Shown: piece by piece, positions 8,116-14,661 of the stretch
Numbering within the stretch: the first letter of the stretch is position 1
How the letters are laid out: the number at the start of each line of letters is the position of its first letter
From: CAKAHY01 sp963522175
GTDB taxonomy: Bacteria > Bacillota > Clostridia > Lachnospirales > Lachnospiraceae
Direction: 5' to 3'
Assembly: GCA_963522175.1 (NCBI GenBank)
Contig: CAUQXC010000004.1
Span: forward strand, 124,001-188,000
Length of the DNA: 64,000 bases
Notes under the pieces: model-generated
The model's input: the letters and a program-made list of their open reading frames with translations, nothing else
The model's database searches: none
Told to the model about the DNA's origin: nothing
Program-made: the position numbers and the translations under genes

Positions 8116-9801
8116 ATGGCAAAGAATAAAGATATTAAGCCTATGCTGAACGCTTATCCCGACAGTATAGGAAACAGGTTGGAGCAGACCGTGTCTTTTT
8201 TGAAAAAAGAAGAGGCTAGGGATATATTCGGAAGCTTTTATATATTGCCGAGCTTTTTCAATACGGATCTTGACAGAGGCTTTTCGGTAATTGATTACAA
8301 TATGAACAAGGTTTTTGTAAGCTCTTCGGATCTTGACGATTTGAAAGAGCTCGGAATAAACCTTAAGTTCGACTTTATTTTGAATCATGCCTCCGTTTTA
8401 TCCGAGCAGTTCCAAGATATAGTGAAAAACGGAGAAGCTTCAAAATATGCAGACTTTTTCATAAACTGGAATAAGTTCTGGCAGGGACACGGAAAGATGA
8501 CGGAGGAGGGCTACATACAGCCGGACGAAGAACTCATAAAGGATATGTTTTTCAGAAAACCGGGGCTTCCCATACTTATGGTTCGCATGCCCGACGGAAG
8601 AGACATCCCTTACTGGAATACATTTTATCAGGAGGTCAAGTATTTTAAGGTGGATACGCAAAGCCTGATGCTTGCCCTGAATTTACAGTATCTTACCGCG
8701 GAGAAAATTACCGATATTGTAAATAAGGCACTTGATAACGGGGTATTACCTAAAGACATTGATTTTAAGGACTTCGGTGAATATAAAAAAGATGTCGTAA
8801 ACTACGTAGAATCAAAAAGGCAGTACCTTGGACAGATGGATCTTAACATAAAGTCTCCTTTGGTTTGGGAATATTATGACAATATACTAAAAACCTTGGC
8901 GGACTACGGTGCTAAGATAGTAAGGCTTGATGCCTTTGCCTATGCACCGAAGGAGCCGGGACTCAGAAACTTTTTAAATGAGCCGGGAACATGGGATTTA
9001 CTTGAAAAGGTAAATGATTTGGCTAAAAAGTACGGTTTGACTCTGCTTCCGGAAATACATTCAAGTTATTCCGAAAAGTCCTATAAAACCTTGTCCGACA
9101 AAGGATATATGACTTATGATTTTTTCCTTCCGGGACTTATAATAAATACCCTTGAAGAGAAAAACGGCGAAAAGCTTGCCGATTGGGCTAATGAGATAAT
9201 AAGAGACAAAATAGATGTCGTGAATATGCTCGGTTGCCATGACGGTATCCCTCTTCTTGATTTAAAGGGAATTGTGGAGGACGAAAAAATCGAAAAGCTT
9301 ATAGATACAGTTGTATCAAGGGGCGGATATGTGAAAAACCTTCACGGTCAAAAAAACATATACTATCAGGTAAATGCTACCTATTATTCCGCACTCGGCG
9401 AGGATGACAAAAAGATGCTTTTGGCAAGGGCTCTGCATATATTTATGCCGGGTAAGCCGCAGGTATGGTATTTGGATCTGTTTGTCGGTAAAAATGATCA
9501 CGAAGCGGTGGAAAGAGCCGGAGCGGGTGGGCATAAGGAAATCAACAGAACAAATTTAAGCTTTAAAGATGTCGAGCTTGCGCTTGATAAAGATATAGTT
9601 AAAAAGCAGATAGCCCTGCTTAAATTCAGAAATACCTTTGGAGCCTTCAATTCGGATGCCCTTATAAGTGTAAATGCCGATAAGAGCAAAATGAGCTTTG
9701 TTTGGGAGTGCGGAGAATACAAAGCAAGCCTTTTTGTGAATCTGGATGACTACAGTTTTGAAATAGAGGCAAGTAAAGGCGGAGAAAAAGTAAGAATATA
9801 A
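8116..9801 (+). CDS. Glycoside hydrolase family 13 subfamily 18 sugar phosphorylase (sucrose phosphorylase-like)
   Basis: The subfamily splits a glucoside with phosphate to give glucose 1-phosphate; members act on sucrose, sucrose 6'-phosphate, glucosylglycerate or glucosylglycerol. GH13 regions are visible: DFILNH near residue 86, VRLDAF with nucleophile Asp272, LLPEIH with acid/base Glu313, CHDG with Asp376. The C-terminal half has MPGKPQVWYLDLFVGKND, close to the sucrose phosphorylase segment PQVYYVG.LAGKND. The substrate cannot be read from sequence. It is paired with the upstream kinase; ATG 8116 follows GGAAAGGAAG. Confidence 0.85.
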   Translation: MAKNKDIKPMLNAYPDSIGNRLEQTVSFLKKEEARDIFGSFYILPSFFNTDLDRGFSVIDYNMNKVFVSSSDLDDLKELGINLKFDFILNHASVLSEQFQDIVKNGEASKYADFFINWNKFWQGHGKMTEEGYIQPDEELIKDMFFRKPGLPILMVRMPDGRDIPYWNTFYQEVKYFKVDTQSLMLALNLQYLTAEKITDIVNKALDNGVLPKDIDFKDFGEYKKDVVNYVESKRQYLGQMDLNIKSPLVWEYYDNILKTLADYGAKIVRLDAFAYAPKEPGLRNFLNEPGTWDLLEKVNDLAKKYGLTLLPEIHSSYSEKSYKTLSDKGYMTYDFFLPGLIINTLEEKNGEKLADWANEIIRDKIDVVNMLGCHDGIPLLDLKGIVEDEKIEKLIDTVVSRGGYVKNLHGQKNIYYQVNATYYSALGEDDKKMLLARALHIFMPGKPQVWYLDLFVGKNDHEAVERAGAGGHKEINRTNLSFKDVELALDKDIVKKQIALLKFRNTFGAFNSDALISVNADKSKMSFVWECGEYKASLFVNLDDYSFEIEASKGGEKVRI

Positions 9802-9820
9802 GCTTTTTCTCGTAAAATCC

Positions 9821-9849
9821 TTGACAGGAAAATACAGTGCCAGTATAAT
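9821..9849 (+). promoter_or_regulatory. Consensus sigma-A promoter of rplM-rpsI
   Basis: TTGACA at 9821-9826, 17-bp spacer, TATAAT at 9844-9849, a perfect match to the vegetative consensus. It leaves a 5' leader of about 100 nt before the rplM ATG. Confidence 0.9.
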
Positions 9850-9856
9850 AACATAT

Positions 9857-9955
9857 TGTGTAATTGCAGATTGATGCTTGCCAAAGCCCCGGAGAGCATT
9901 TTTCTATTATAGATTAAAATAACAGCACCAAGCGATAAGTTAACGGAGGAAAAAC
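9857..9955 (+). promoter_or_regulatory. rplM 5' leader, possible L13 autoregulatory leader
   Basis: About 100 transcribed, non-coding bases lie between the promoter and rplM. Low-GC Gram-positives are known to carry an L13 leader RNA here. A short complementary pair GATGCT / AGCAT flanks a GC-rich loop around 9871-9902. I did not match it to the Rfam L13 leader model, so this is placement plus weak structure only. The ribosome site ACGGAGGAAAA is at 9943-9953. Confidence 0.4.
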
Positions 9956-10390
9956 ATGAATACATTTATGGCTAATCCTGATAAAATCGACAGACAGTGG
10001 TATGTAGTTGATGCTAAGGGAGTGACATTGGGACGTCTTGCGTCAGAAGTTGCAAGCGTTTTAAGAGGTAAGAACAAACCGGTATTTACACCGCATGTTG
10101 ATTGTGGCGATTATGTAATAGTAGTAAACGCTGACAAGGTTAAAGTTACAGGTAAAAAGTTGGATCAGAAAATTTATTACAACCATTCAGAGTATGTTGG
10201 CGGTATGAGAGAAACAAGTCTCAGAGAGCTTTTGGCAAAGAAGCCTGAGAGAGTAGTGGAGTTGGCGGTTAAGGGAATGCTTCCTAAGGGACCTTTGGGA
10301 AGAAAAATGTATACAAAGTTACATGTATATGCAGGACCTGATCATGAGCAACAGGCTCAGAAACCTATAGCATTGGAAATCAAAGGCTAG
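9956..10390 (+). CDS. rplM: 50S ribosomal protein L13
   Basis: 144 residues with the family opening MANPDKIDRQWYVVDAKGVTLGRLAS and the C-terminal KMYTKLHVYAGPDHEQQAQKP. L13 is an early-assembly protein of the large subunit. The first ATG at 9956 gives the MNTFMANP start common in Clostridia. It is followed by rpsI after 27 bases, the near-universal L13-S9 pair. Codon use is of the highly expressed type. Confidence 0.97.
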   Translation: MNTFMANPDKIDRQWYVVDAKGVTLGRLASEVASVLRGKNKPVFTPHVDCGDYVIVVNADKVKVTGKKLDQKIYYNHSEYVGGMRETSLRELLAKKPERVVELAVKGMLPKGPLGRKMYTKLHVYAGPDHEQQAQKPIALEIKG

Positions 10391-10417
10391 TTCAGTCTAA
10401 AAAGGAGAGTAATAGTA

Positions 10418-10810
10418 ATGGCTAATGATAAATTTTACGGTACAGGCAGAAGAAAGCAGTCTATCGCCAGAGTATATTTAACACCGGGTACGGGAAAAAT
10501 AACAATTAATAAAAGAGATATAGATAACTACTTAGGTCTTGAAACACTTAAGGTTGTTGTTCGCCAACCTCTTGTTGTCACAGATACATTGAGCAAGTTC
10601 GATGTACTTGTAAATGTTCGCGGCGGCGGTTTTACAGGACAGGCGGGAGCTATCAGACACGGTATTTCAAGAGCGTTGTTGCATGCGGATTCAGAGTACA
10701 GACCGGCTTTAAAGAAGGCAGGTTTCCTCACAAGAGATCCTAGAATGAAAGAGCGTAAGAAATACGGTCTTAAGTCGGCTAGAAGAGCACCTCAGTTCTC
10801 AAAGAGATAA
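10418..10810 (+). CDS. rpsI: 30S ribosomal protein S9
   Basis: 130 residues ending KYGLKSARRAPQFSKR, the conserved basic tail whose last residues reach the P-site tRNA. The opening KFYGTGRRKQSIARVYL is diagnostic. AAAAGGAGAG lies upstream of the ATG. Co-transcribed with rplM and closed by the hairpin at 10833. Confidence 0.97.
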   Translation: MANDKFYGTGRRKQSIARVYLTPGTGKITINKRDIDNYLGLETLKVVVRQPLVVTDTLSKFDVLVNVRGGGFTGQAGAIRHGISRALLHADSEYRPALKKAGFLTRDPRMKERKKYGLKSARRAPQFSKR

Positions 10811-10832
10811 TTTTTGTAAATATTATAGTGGA

Positions 10833-10866
10833 GACACTCTCGAAGTATATACGAGGGTGTCTTTTT
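10833..10866 (+). terminator. Intrinsic terminator of rplM-rpsI
   Basis: Ten-bp stem GACACTCTCG / CGAGGGTGTC (one G-U pair), 9-nt loop, followed by TTTTT. It ends 22 bases before the IS200-type left-end hairpin. Confidence 0.88.
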
Positions 10867-10887
10867 GTAGTAACAATAAAAATAAAC

Positions 10888-10904
10888 CACCGGCTATGCC
10901 GGTG
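10888..10904 (+). repeat. Left-end hairpin of the IS200-type element
   Basis: Seven-bp perfect stem with a TAT loop, the form of subterminal hairpin that TnpA recognises in IS200/IS605 transposition. The right-end hairpin is related (both carry CCACC and GGTG) but not identical. Confidence 0.7.
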
Positions 10905-10936
10905 AGTCCTCAATTAGCTTTAGCTTCAAGAAAAAA

Positions 10937-10994
10937 CCTCCTATGGTATAATAAGAGTGGGTTCGCCAACCGCACAAATAAATATCATAGGAGG
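10937..10994 (+). promoter_or_regulatory. Stem that can hide the tnpA ribosome-binding site
   Basis: CCTCCTATGGTAT at 10937-10949 is complementary (one G-U pair) to ATATCATAGGAGG at 10982-10994, and the latter contains the AGGAGG ribosome site for the ATG at 11003. A TATAAT (10947-10952) lies between the arms, so transcripts starting there would lack the anti-SD arm, while read-through transcripts would be folded shut. This matches the logic known for IS200. Confidence 0.65.
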
Positions 10995-11002
10995 TATCCA
11001 AA

Positions 11003-11479
11003 ATGGATAAGAACAGTTTATCACATACTTCGTGGAATTGTAAGTACCATATAGTATTTGCACCAAAGTATAGAAGAAAAATAATATTTGGTGAATTAAA
11101 ACGAGATATAGCGAATATCTTGAGCATGCTATGTAAAAGGAAAGAAGTACATATAGTAGAAGCGGAGATTTGCCCGGACCATGTCCACATGTTAGTAGAA
11201 ATACCACCCAAGATGAGTGTTTCAGAATTTGTAGGATATTTGAAAGGTAAGAGTACTTTGATGATATTTGAAAGACATGCGAATTTAAAATATAAGTATG
11301 GGAACAGACATTTTTAGTGTAGAGGGTATTTTGTAGATACTGTAGGGAAAAATGCGAAGAAGATAGAAGAGTATATTAGAAATCAATTGAAAGAAGATTT
11401 GGAATATGATCAGATGTCATTGAAAGAATATATTGACCCGTTTACGGGCGAGCCGGTAATTAAAAGCAATAAAAGGTAA
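11003..11479 (+). pseudogene. tnpA: IS200/IS605 transposase TnpA interrupted by an in-frame amber codon
   Basis: The first 104 codons encode a Y1 HUH transposase (SWNCKYHIVFAPKYRRK; HUH pair in CPDHVHMLVE). TAG at 11315-11317 stands where the family has Trp (NRHF-W-CRGY). The same frame then continues CRGYFVDTVGKNAKKIEEYIRNQ to TAA at 11477, so a single TGG-to-TAG change explains the break. The nucleophilic Tyr (in EEYIRNQ) is downstream of the stop, so the short product should be inactive unless the stop is read through. The ATG at 11003 follows AGGAGG by 8 bases. Confidence 0.88.
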
Positions 11480-11482
11480 GCC

Positions 11483-11602
11483 CCAAGGGCTTGGCAAGTA
11501 AATGATGCTGCGGCTGGCGAATCTTTCAATGAGTCTTTAGACTCCGGTGCCGGGAACGAGCCCTTATAGGGCGGAAAACAAACCACCAGCTAAGCTGGTG
11601 GT
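11483..11602 (+). ncRNA. Chain of hairpins in the IS right end, omega-RNA-like candidate
   Basis: Five perfect small stem-loops follow one another: CCAAG/CTTGG (11483-11494), GAGTC/GACTC (11531-11544), CCGG/CCGG (11544-11553), GCCCT/AGGGC (11560-11572) and the right-end hairpin (11582-11602). Structured RNAs at this end are known in tnpB-bearing relatives (omega-RNA) and in IS200 elements. No tnpB is present, so this may be a relic of a larger element or a regulatory RNA. Confidence 0.4.
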
Positions 11603-11613
11603 CATGATTAATA

Positions 11614-11641
11614 TTGATATATATATATATATATATATCAA
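11614..11641. repeat. AT dinucleotide tract with TTGAT/ATCAA ends
   Basis: About eleven AT repeats form one long self-complementary tract just outside the IS right end and upstream of the DpnI-like gene. It can act as a weak hairpin or be a slippage-prone microsatellite; no function is shown. Confidence 0.7.
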
Positions 11642-11713
11642 AGAAGTGGTAAAATATATAGTAAGAACGGATGTTTTACAAGCTTTATATCAAACAGTAT
11701 CGAGGTAAGAGTT

Positions 11714-12484
11714 TTGAATTTACAAATGGATATTAGAAATATAGAAAAGTATAACAGTAATACACAGAAAATAAGAGTAATAACGGAAACATGGGTTGAG
11801 AAGAATATGTTTTGTCCATATTGCGGAAGTGATAGCATATCAGGTTTTGAAAATAACAGACCGGTAGCAGATTTCTTTTGTCCCTTTTGCAAAGAGGAAT
11901 ATGAGTTGAAAAGTAAAAGTACATCTATTAGAGGTAAAGTAAATGACGGTGCTTATGCTACAATGATAGACAGGATAAATTCAACAAATAATCCTAATTT
12001 TTTCTTTATGCATTACAGAAAGAACGGTTTTCAAGTTGAAAATTTTATTATGGTTCCTAAATATTTTTTTACGCCGGATATAATAGAAAAGAGGAAACCT
12101 TTAGCAGATACTGCCAGAAGAGCAGGTTGGGTGGGGTGCAATATTTTATTGGACGGCATACCGGATGAGGGGAAAATATATATTGTACAGAATGAAAAGG
12201 TAATATCTGCAGAAAAGGTAATTGATAAAGTTCATAAAACAGAGTTTTTGAGAGAAAGTAAGTTGAATGCAAGGGGTTGGACTTTAGACGTACTTAATTG
12301 TGTTAATAAGATAGGAACCGAAATATTTACACTTGACGAGATGTATAAATTTGAGAATATACTATCCGTAAAGCATCCGGAAAATCACCATATCAAAGAT
12401 AAAATACGACAGCAGTTGCAGTTGCTCAGAGACAGAGGGATTATTGAATTTGTTGCAAGGGGTCAATATCGAAGAATTCAGTAA
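11714..12484 (+). CDS. dpnC: DpnI-like type IIM restriction endonuclease (cuts methylated GATC)
   Basis: Closely resembles pneumococcal DpnI along its whole length (256 residues). Zinc-finger cysteines are at 34, 37, 56 and 59; the PD-(D/E)XK residues fall at Asp53, Glu64 and Lys66 (ADFFCPFC..EYELKSK), and segments NDGAYATM, NPNFFF, TARRAGWVGCNI and ARGWTLDVLN match the family. The C-terminal winged helix (HHIKDKIRQQLQLLRDRGII) reads methyl-adenine. The TTG start at 11714, after GAGGTAAG, aligns with the DpnI N-terminus; ATG 11726 is the alternative. No methyltransferase or dpnD neighbour: it would attack Dam-methylated incoming DNA and needs an unmethylated host. Confidence 0.93.
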   Translation: MNLQMDIRNIEKYNSNTQKIRVITETWVEKNMFCPYCGSDSISGFENNRPVADFFCPFCKEEYELKSKSTSIRGKVNDGAYATMIDRINSTNNPNFFFMHYRKNGFQVENFIMVPKYFFTPDIIEKRKPLADTARRAGWVGCNILLDGIPDEGKIYIVQNEKVISAEKVIDKVHKTEFLRESKLNARGWTLDVLNCVNKIGTEIFTLDEMYKFENILSVKHPENHHIKDKIRQQLQLLRDRGIIEFVARGQYRRIQ

Positions 12485-12533
12485 GGCATATTCTTTTCTC
12501 AAATACAAAAGTATAATTTTATAAGTTTTACCC

Positions 12534-12567
12534 AAAAAGTTGTGGGCGTTATGTTCGCAACTTTTTT
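12534..12567 (+). terminator. Intrinsic terminator after the DpnI-like gene
   Basis: AAAAAGTTGTG / CGCAACTTTTT (12534-12544 and 12556-12566, one G-U pair) with an 11-nt loop and a run of T. Confidence 0.85.
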
Positions 12568-12718
12568 TCCGTGATAAATATACATGAAGGATATAAAATG
12601 GCATTATAATAAAGATGCAAACGGCAATCAAAACAAAACTGATTTATCATACTATCATTATCGTATTACATTATTGTTTTCGATATATGAGATCCTGAAA
12701 AAAGGATATTGAGGGCAT
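12567..12718. other. Intergenic stretch between the dpnC terminator and the tRNA-like RNA
   Basis: No coding frame I can support. It contains a TATAAT at 12605-12610 without a good -35 box, and a short hairpin ATCCT-GAAAAA-AGGAT at 12692-12707. It may hold the promoter of the RNA that follows. Confidence 0.4.
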
Positions 12719-12833
12719 CTTGAAAAAGGCACACACAGCAAAATACGTATAATCAGATTGGTATAAGTGTCAGCTTAGGCTACACACTGTCTGCGGGTTC
12801 GACTCCCGTGTATAAAGTGCCTTGTTTTACAAG
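12719..12833 (+). ncRNA. tRNA-like RNA upstream of a TROVE/vWA-like gene, candidate Y RNA (YrlA-like)
   Basis: A closing helix GGCAC (12728-12732) / GTGCC (12817-12821) extends outward as CTTGAAAAA / TTGTT-TTA-CAAG with one mismatch and a 3-nt bulge. Inside are a D-arm-like stem (ATAC/GTAT, 12743-12764, loop with AGATTGG), an anticodon-arm-like hairpin (AGTGT...ACACT, 12766-12788, with inner AGC/GCT), and a canonical T arm: stem GCGGG/CCCGT with loop TTCGACT at 12793-12809. The T arm is separated from the 3' acceptor strand by 7 nt, so it is not a working tRNA. Bacterial Y RNAs bound by Ro/Rsr proteins are known to mimic tRNA, and this one lies 33 bases before such a protein gene. Confidence 0.65.
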
Positions 12834-12866
12834 TATTATCGCAAGAGGAAAAGGAGAGTGAAAACA

Positions 12867-14357
12867 ATGTTGGATTACATTAAACAGGAAGCTAATAAAA
12901 CCTTAACGGAAAACGGTGCACTTACATATGTGACAAGCGGTTCGGATTGTCTGGATTTATTTGCGACTGTCGGAGCACTGAGACGTGCGGAAGATGAAGA
13001 GATTGCAGAGCGTTTTTTGCGTGCATATACCGAAAATTCTGATTTGGCAATGAAGATCCTTTTCTTTGCGAGGGATATAAGAGGAGGACTGGGTGAAAGA
13101 AAAGTATTTCGCAGCATCTTTACATGGCTTGCGAAAAATGAACCGGATTCCGTAAAGAAAAATATAACTTATGTGGCGGAGTACGGTCGCTTTGATGACT
13201 TGCTGGTGCTTATGGGTACTCCATGCGAAAAGGAGATGATTAAAGTTTTAAAAGAAGAACTGGGCAGGGATTTGCTTAATTTAACTGAAGATAAGAATAT
13301 ATCTCTTCTTGGGAAATGGCTTCCCTCGGTAAATACATCAAATAAAACGGTAGTCAGAAAAGCTAAAAAACTTGCAAAAGCACTTGGAATGAGTGCTGCG
13401 GATTACAGAAAAGCGCTGAGTAGGCTTAGGGCAAAAATAAAGATTATAGAAAACAATCTTAGGGAAGGGGATTACTCCTTCGATTACGAAAAGCAAGCTT
13501 CTCGCGCAATGTACAAGTATCGCAAGGCTTTCATGAGAAATGATACGAAAAGATACAAGGACTTTCTGAAAAAACTTGATTCGGGAGAGGCGAAGCTTCA
13601 TGCGGATAATGTGTTGCCGTATGAGCTCGTGGAGCCTTATCTCACTCCTTATTTTTCAAAAAATTCAAGATGCTTTATGAAAGCAATTTCCGAGGAAGAA
13701 AAAGTGATTTTAAATGCAACATGGAAAGCTATGCCGGATTTCGGCGGAGACGAAAATGCACTTGTGGTCGTGGACACTTCGGGATCCATGTATGATACCG
13801 GAAAGCCGCTTGCGGCAGCGGTGGCTTTGTCATTGGGCTTATATTTTGCCGAACGTAATAGAGGAATATTTAAAAATCATTTTATAGAGTTTTCTCAAAG
13901 TTCGCAGCTCATAGAAATAAAAGGAGAAACCTTTGCCGATCGTCTCAGATATGTAGCGAGCTTCAATGATATAGGGGGTACGAATCTCGAGTCGGTATTC
14001 GATCTGATTCTGGATGCGGCAAAAAATAACGGAATATCTCAGGATGAAATGCCTCAAAAACTCATTATTATTACGGACATGGAATTTAATGCCTGTATTT
14101 GTAATGCCAAAATGAGAAATTTTGAGAAAGCAAAAAAGAGATACGAGAAAAATTCTTATAAACTTCCCGAAGTGGTTTTCTGGAATGTTGCAAGCAGGAG
14201 GCGTCAACAGCCTGTAAGTATGAATGAACAAGGGGTTGTGCTTGTTTCGGGAGCAACACCGAGAATTTTTTCAATGCTTGCCGGCGGCAATTTATCTCCT
14301 TACGCATATATGCTTGATGTGTTAAATGGCAAGCATTATGCTAAGATAAGTGCATAA
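12867..14357 (+). CDS. DUF2828 protein with TROVE-like repeats and a vWA domain (Ro60/Rsr-like)
   Basis: 496 residues. The N-terminal two thirds are helical (SDCLDLFATVGALRRA, ARDIRGGLGERKVFR) and match DUF2828, a group related to the TROVE module of Ro60. The C-terminal third is a vWA domain with MIDAS DTSGS at residues 303-307, GGTN later, and ITDMEF. Ro-type proteins form rings that hold misfolded RNA and Y RNA and work with nucleases. ATG 12867 follows AAAAGGAGAG; a TTG-started extension would run into the tRNA-like RNA and is rejected. No RtcB or PNPase gene lies nearby. No obvious operon partner downstream. Confidence 0.82.
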   Translation: MLDYIKQEANKTLTENGALTYVTSGSDCLDLFATVGALRRAEDEEIAERFLRAYTENSDLAMKILFFARDIRGGLGERKVFRSIFTWLAKNEPDSVKKNITYVAEYGRFDDLLVLMGTPCEKEMIKVLKEELGRDLLNLTEDKNISLLGKWLPSVNTSNKTVVRKAKKLAKALGMSAADYRKALSRLRAKIKIIENNLREGDYSFDYEKQASRAMYKYRKAFMRNDTKRYKDFLKKLDSGEAKLHADNVLPYELVEPYLTPYFSKNSRCFMKAISEEEKVILNATWKAMPDFGGDENALVVVDTSGSMYDTGKPLAAAVALSLGLYFAERNRGIFKNHFIEFSQSSQLIEIKGETFADRLRYVASFNDIGGTNLESVFDLILDAAKNNGISQDEMPQKLIIITDMEFNACICNAKMRNFEKAKKRYEKNSYKLPEVVFWNVASRRRQQPVSMNEQGVVLVSGATPRIFSMLAGGNLSPYAYMLDVLNGKHYAKISA

Positions 14358-14562
14358 CACTGTCGGTGCGGTATATGAAAAAAGTACATTGTAAACCCGG
14401 AAAAGTATGAAAGGTAAAACGGATAAGTAAAGATGAATTCTAAGAAGAATCAACTGTAATACTTTTGTAAGAAAATAGATATAGAAAATATATAGCAATA
14501 TCCAAATAATTGATTTATACTAACTTACGTCAGCAAGAGTTGAAACAAATATTAAAAAGTTG
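14358..14562. other. Intergenic region before the surface-protein promoter
   Basis: About 200 bases with no coding frame. A weak pair AAAAGTAT / ATACTTTT (14401-14408, 14459-14466) could end the upstream transcript but lacks a clear terminator shape. Confidence 0.4.
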
Positions 14563-14591
14563 TTGCAAGACTTCTTTTTAAGTAGTATGAT
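14563..14591 (+). promoter_or_regulatory. Promoter of the cell-wall-binding protein
   Basis: TTGCAA at 14563-14568, 17-bp spacer, TATGAT at 14586-14591. It gives a leader of about 65 nt containing the direct repeat GGATTTCAAAAAA and ending in AAGGAGAG. Confidence 0.75.
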
Positions 14592-14661
14592 ACTCTTGAC
14601 GCAATTAGGGATTTCAAAAAAGGATTTCAAAAAAATAAAAATAAGGAGAGTGCATTCAATT

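Larger units (their letters stand above)
10886..11606 (+). mobile_element. IS200/IS605-family element with a broken tnpA and no tnpB
   Basis: The element is bounded by two short imperfect-palindrome hairpins: left CACCGGC-TAT-GCCGGTG at 10888-10904, right ACCACCAGC-TAA-GCTGGTGGT at 11582-11602. It holds one Y1/HUH transposase gene with an amber stop and a 3' stretch of five consecutive hairpins. Exact cleavage sites cannot be set without an empty-site comparison. It lies between the rpsI terminator and the DpnI-like gene. Confidence 0.8.

Noticed and set aside
10894..11211. 105-residue - strand frame across the IS
   Set aside because: Antisense to the transposase start and its leader; no support beyond being open.
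11479..11602. Group I intron of an IStron
   Set aside because: The hairpins do not show the P/Q/R/S core, and IStron introns lie on the other side of the transposase genes.
12728..12821. Ordinary tRNA gene
   Set aside because: The T arm is canonical but 7 unpaired bases separate it from a 5-bp acceptor stem, and the anticodon arm is irregular.
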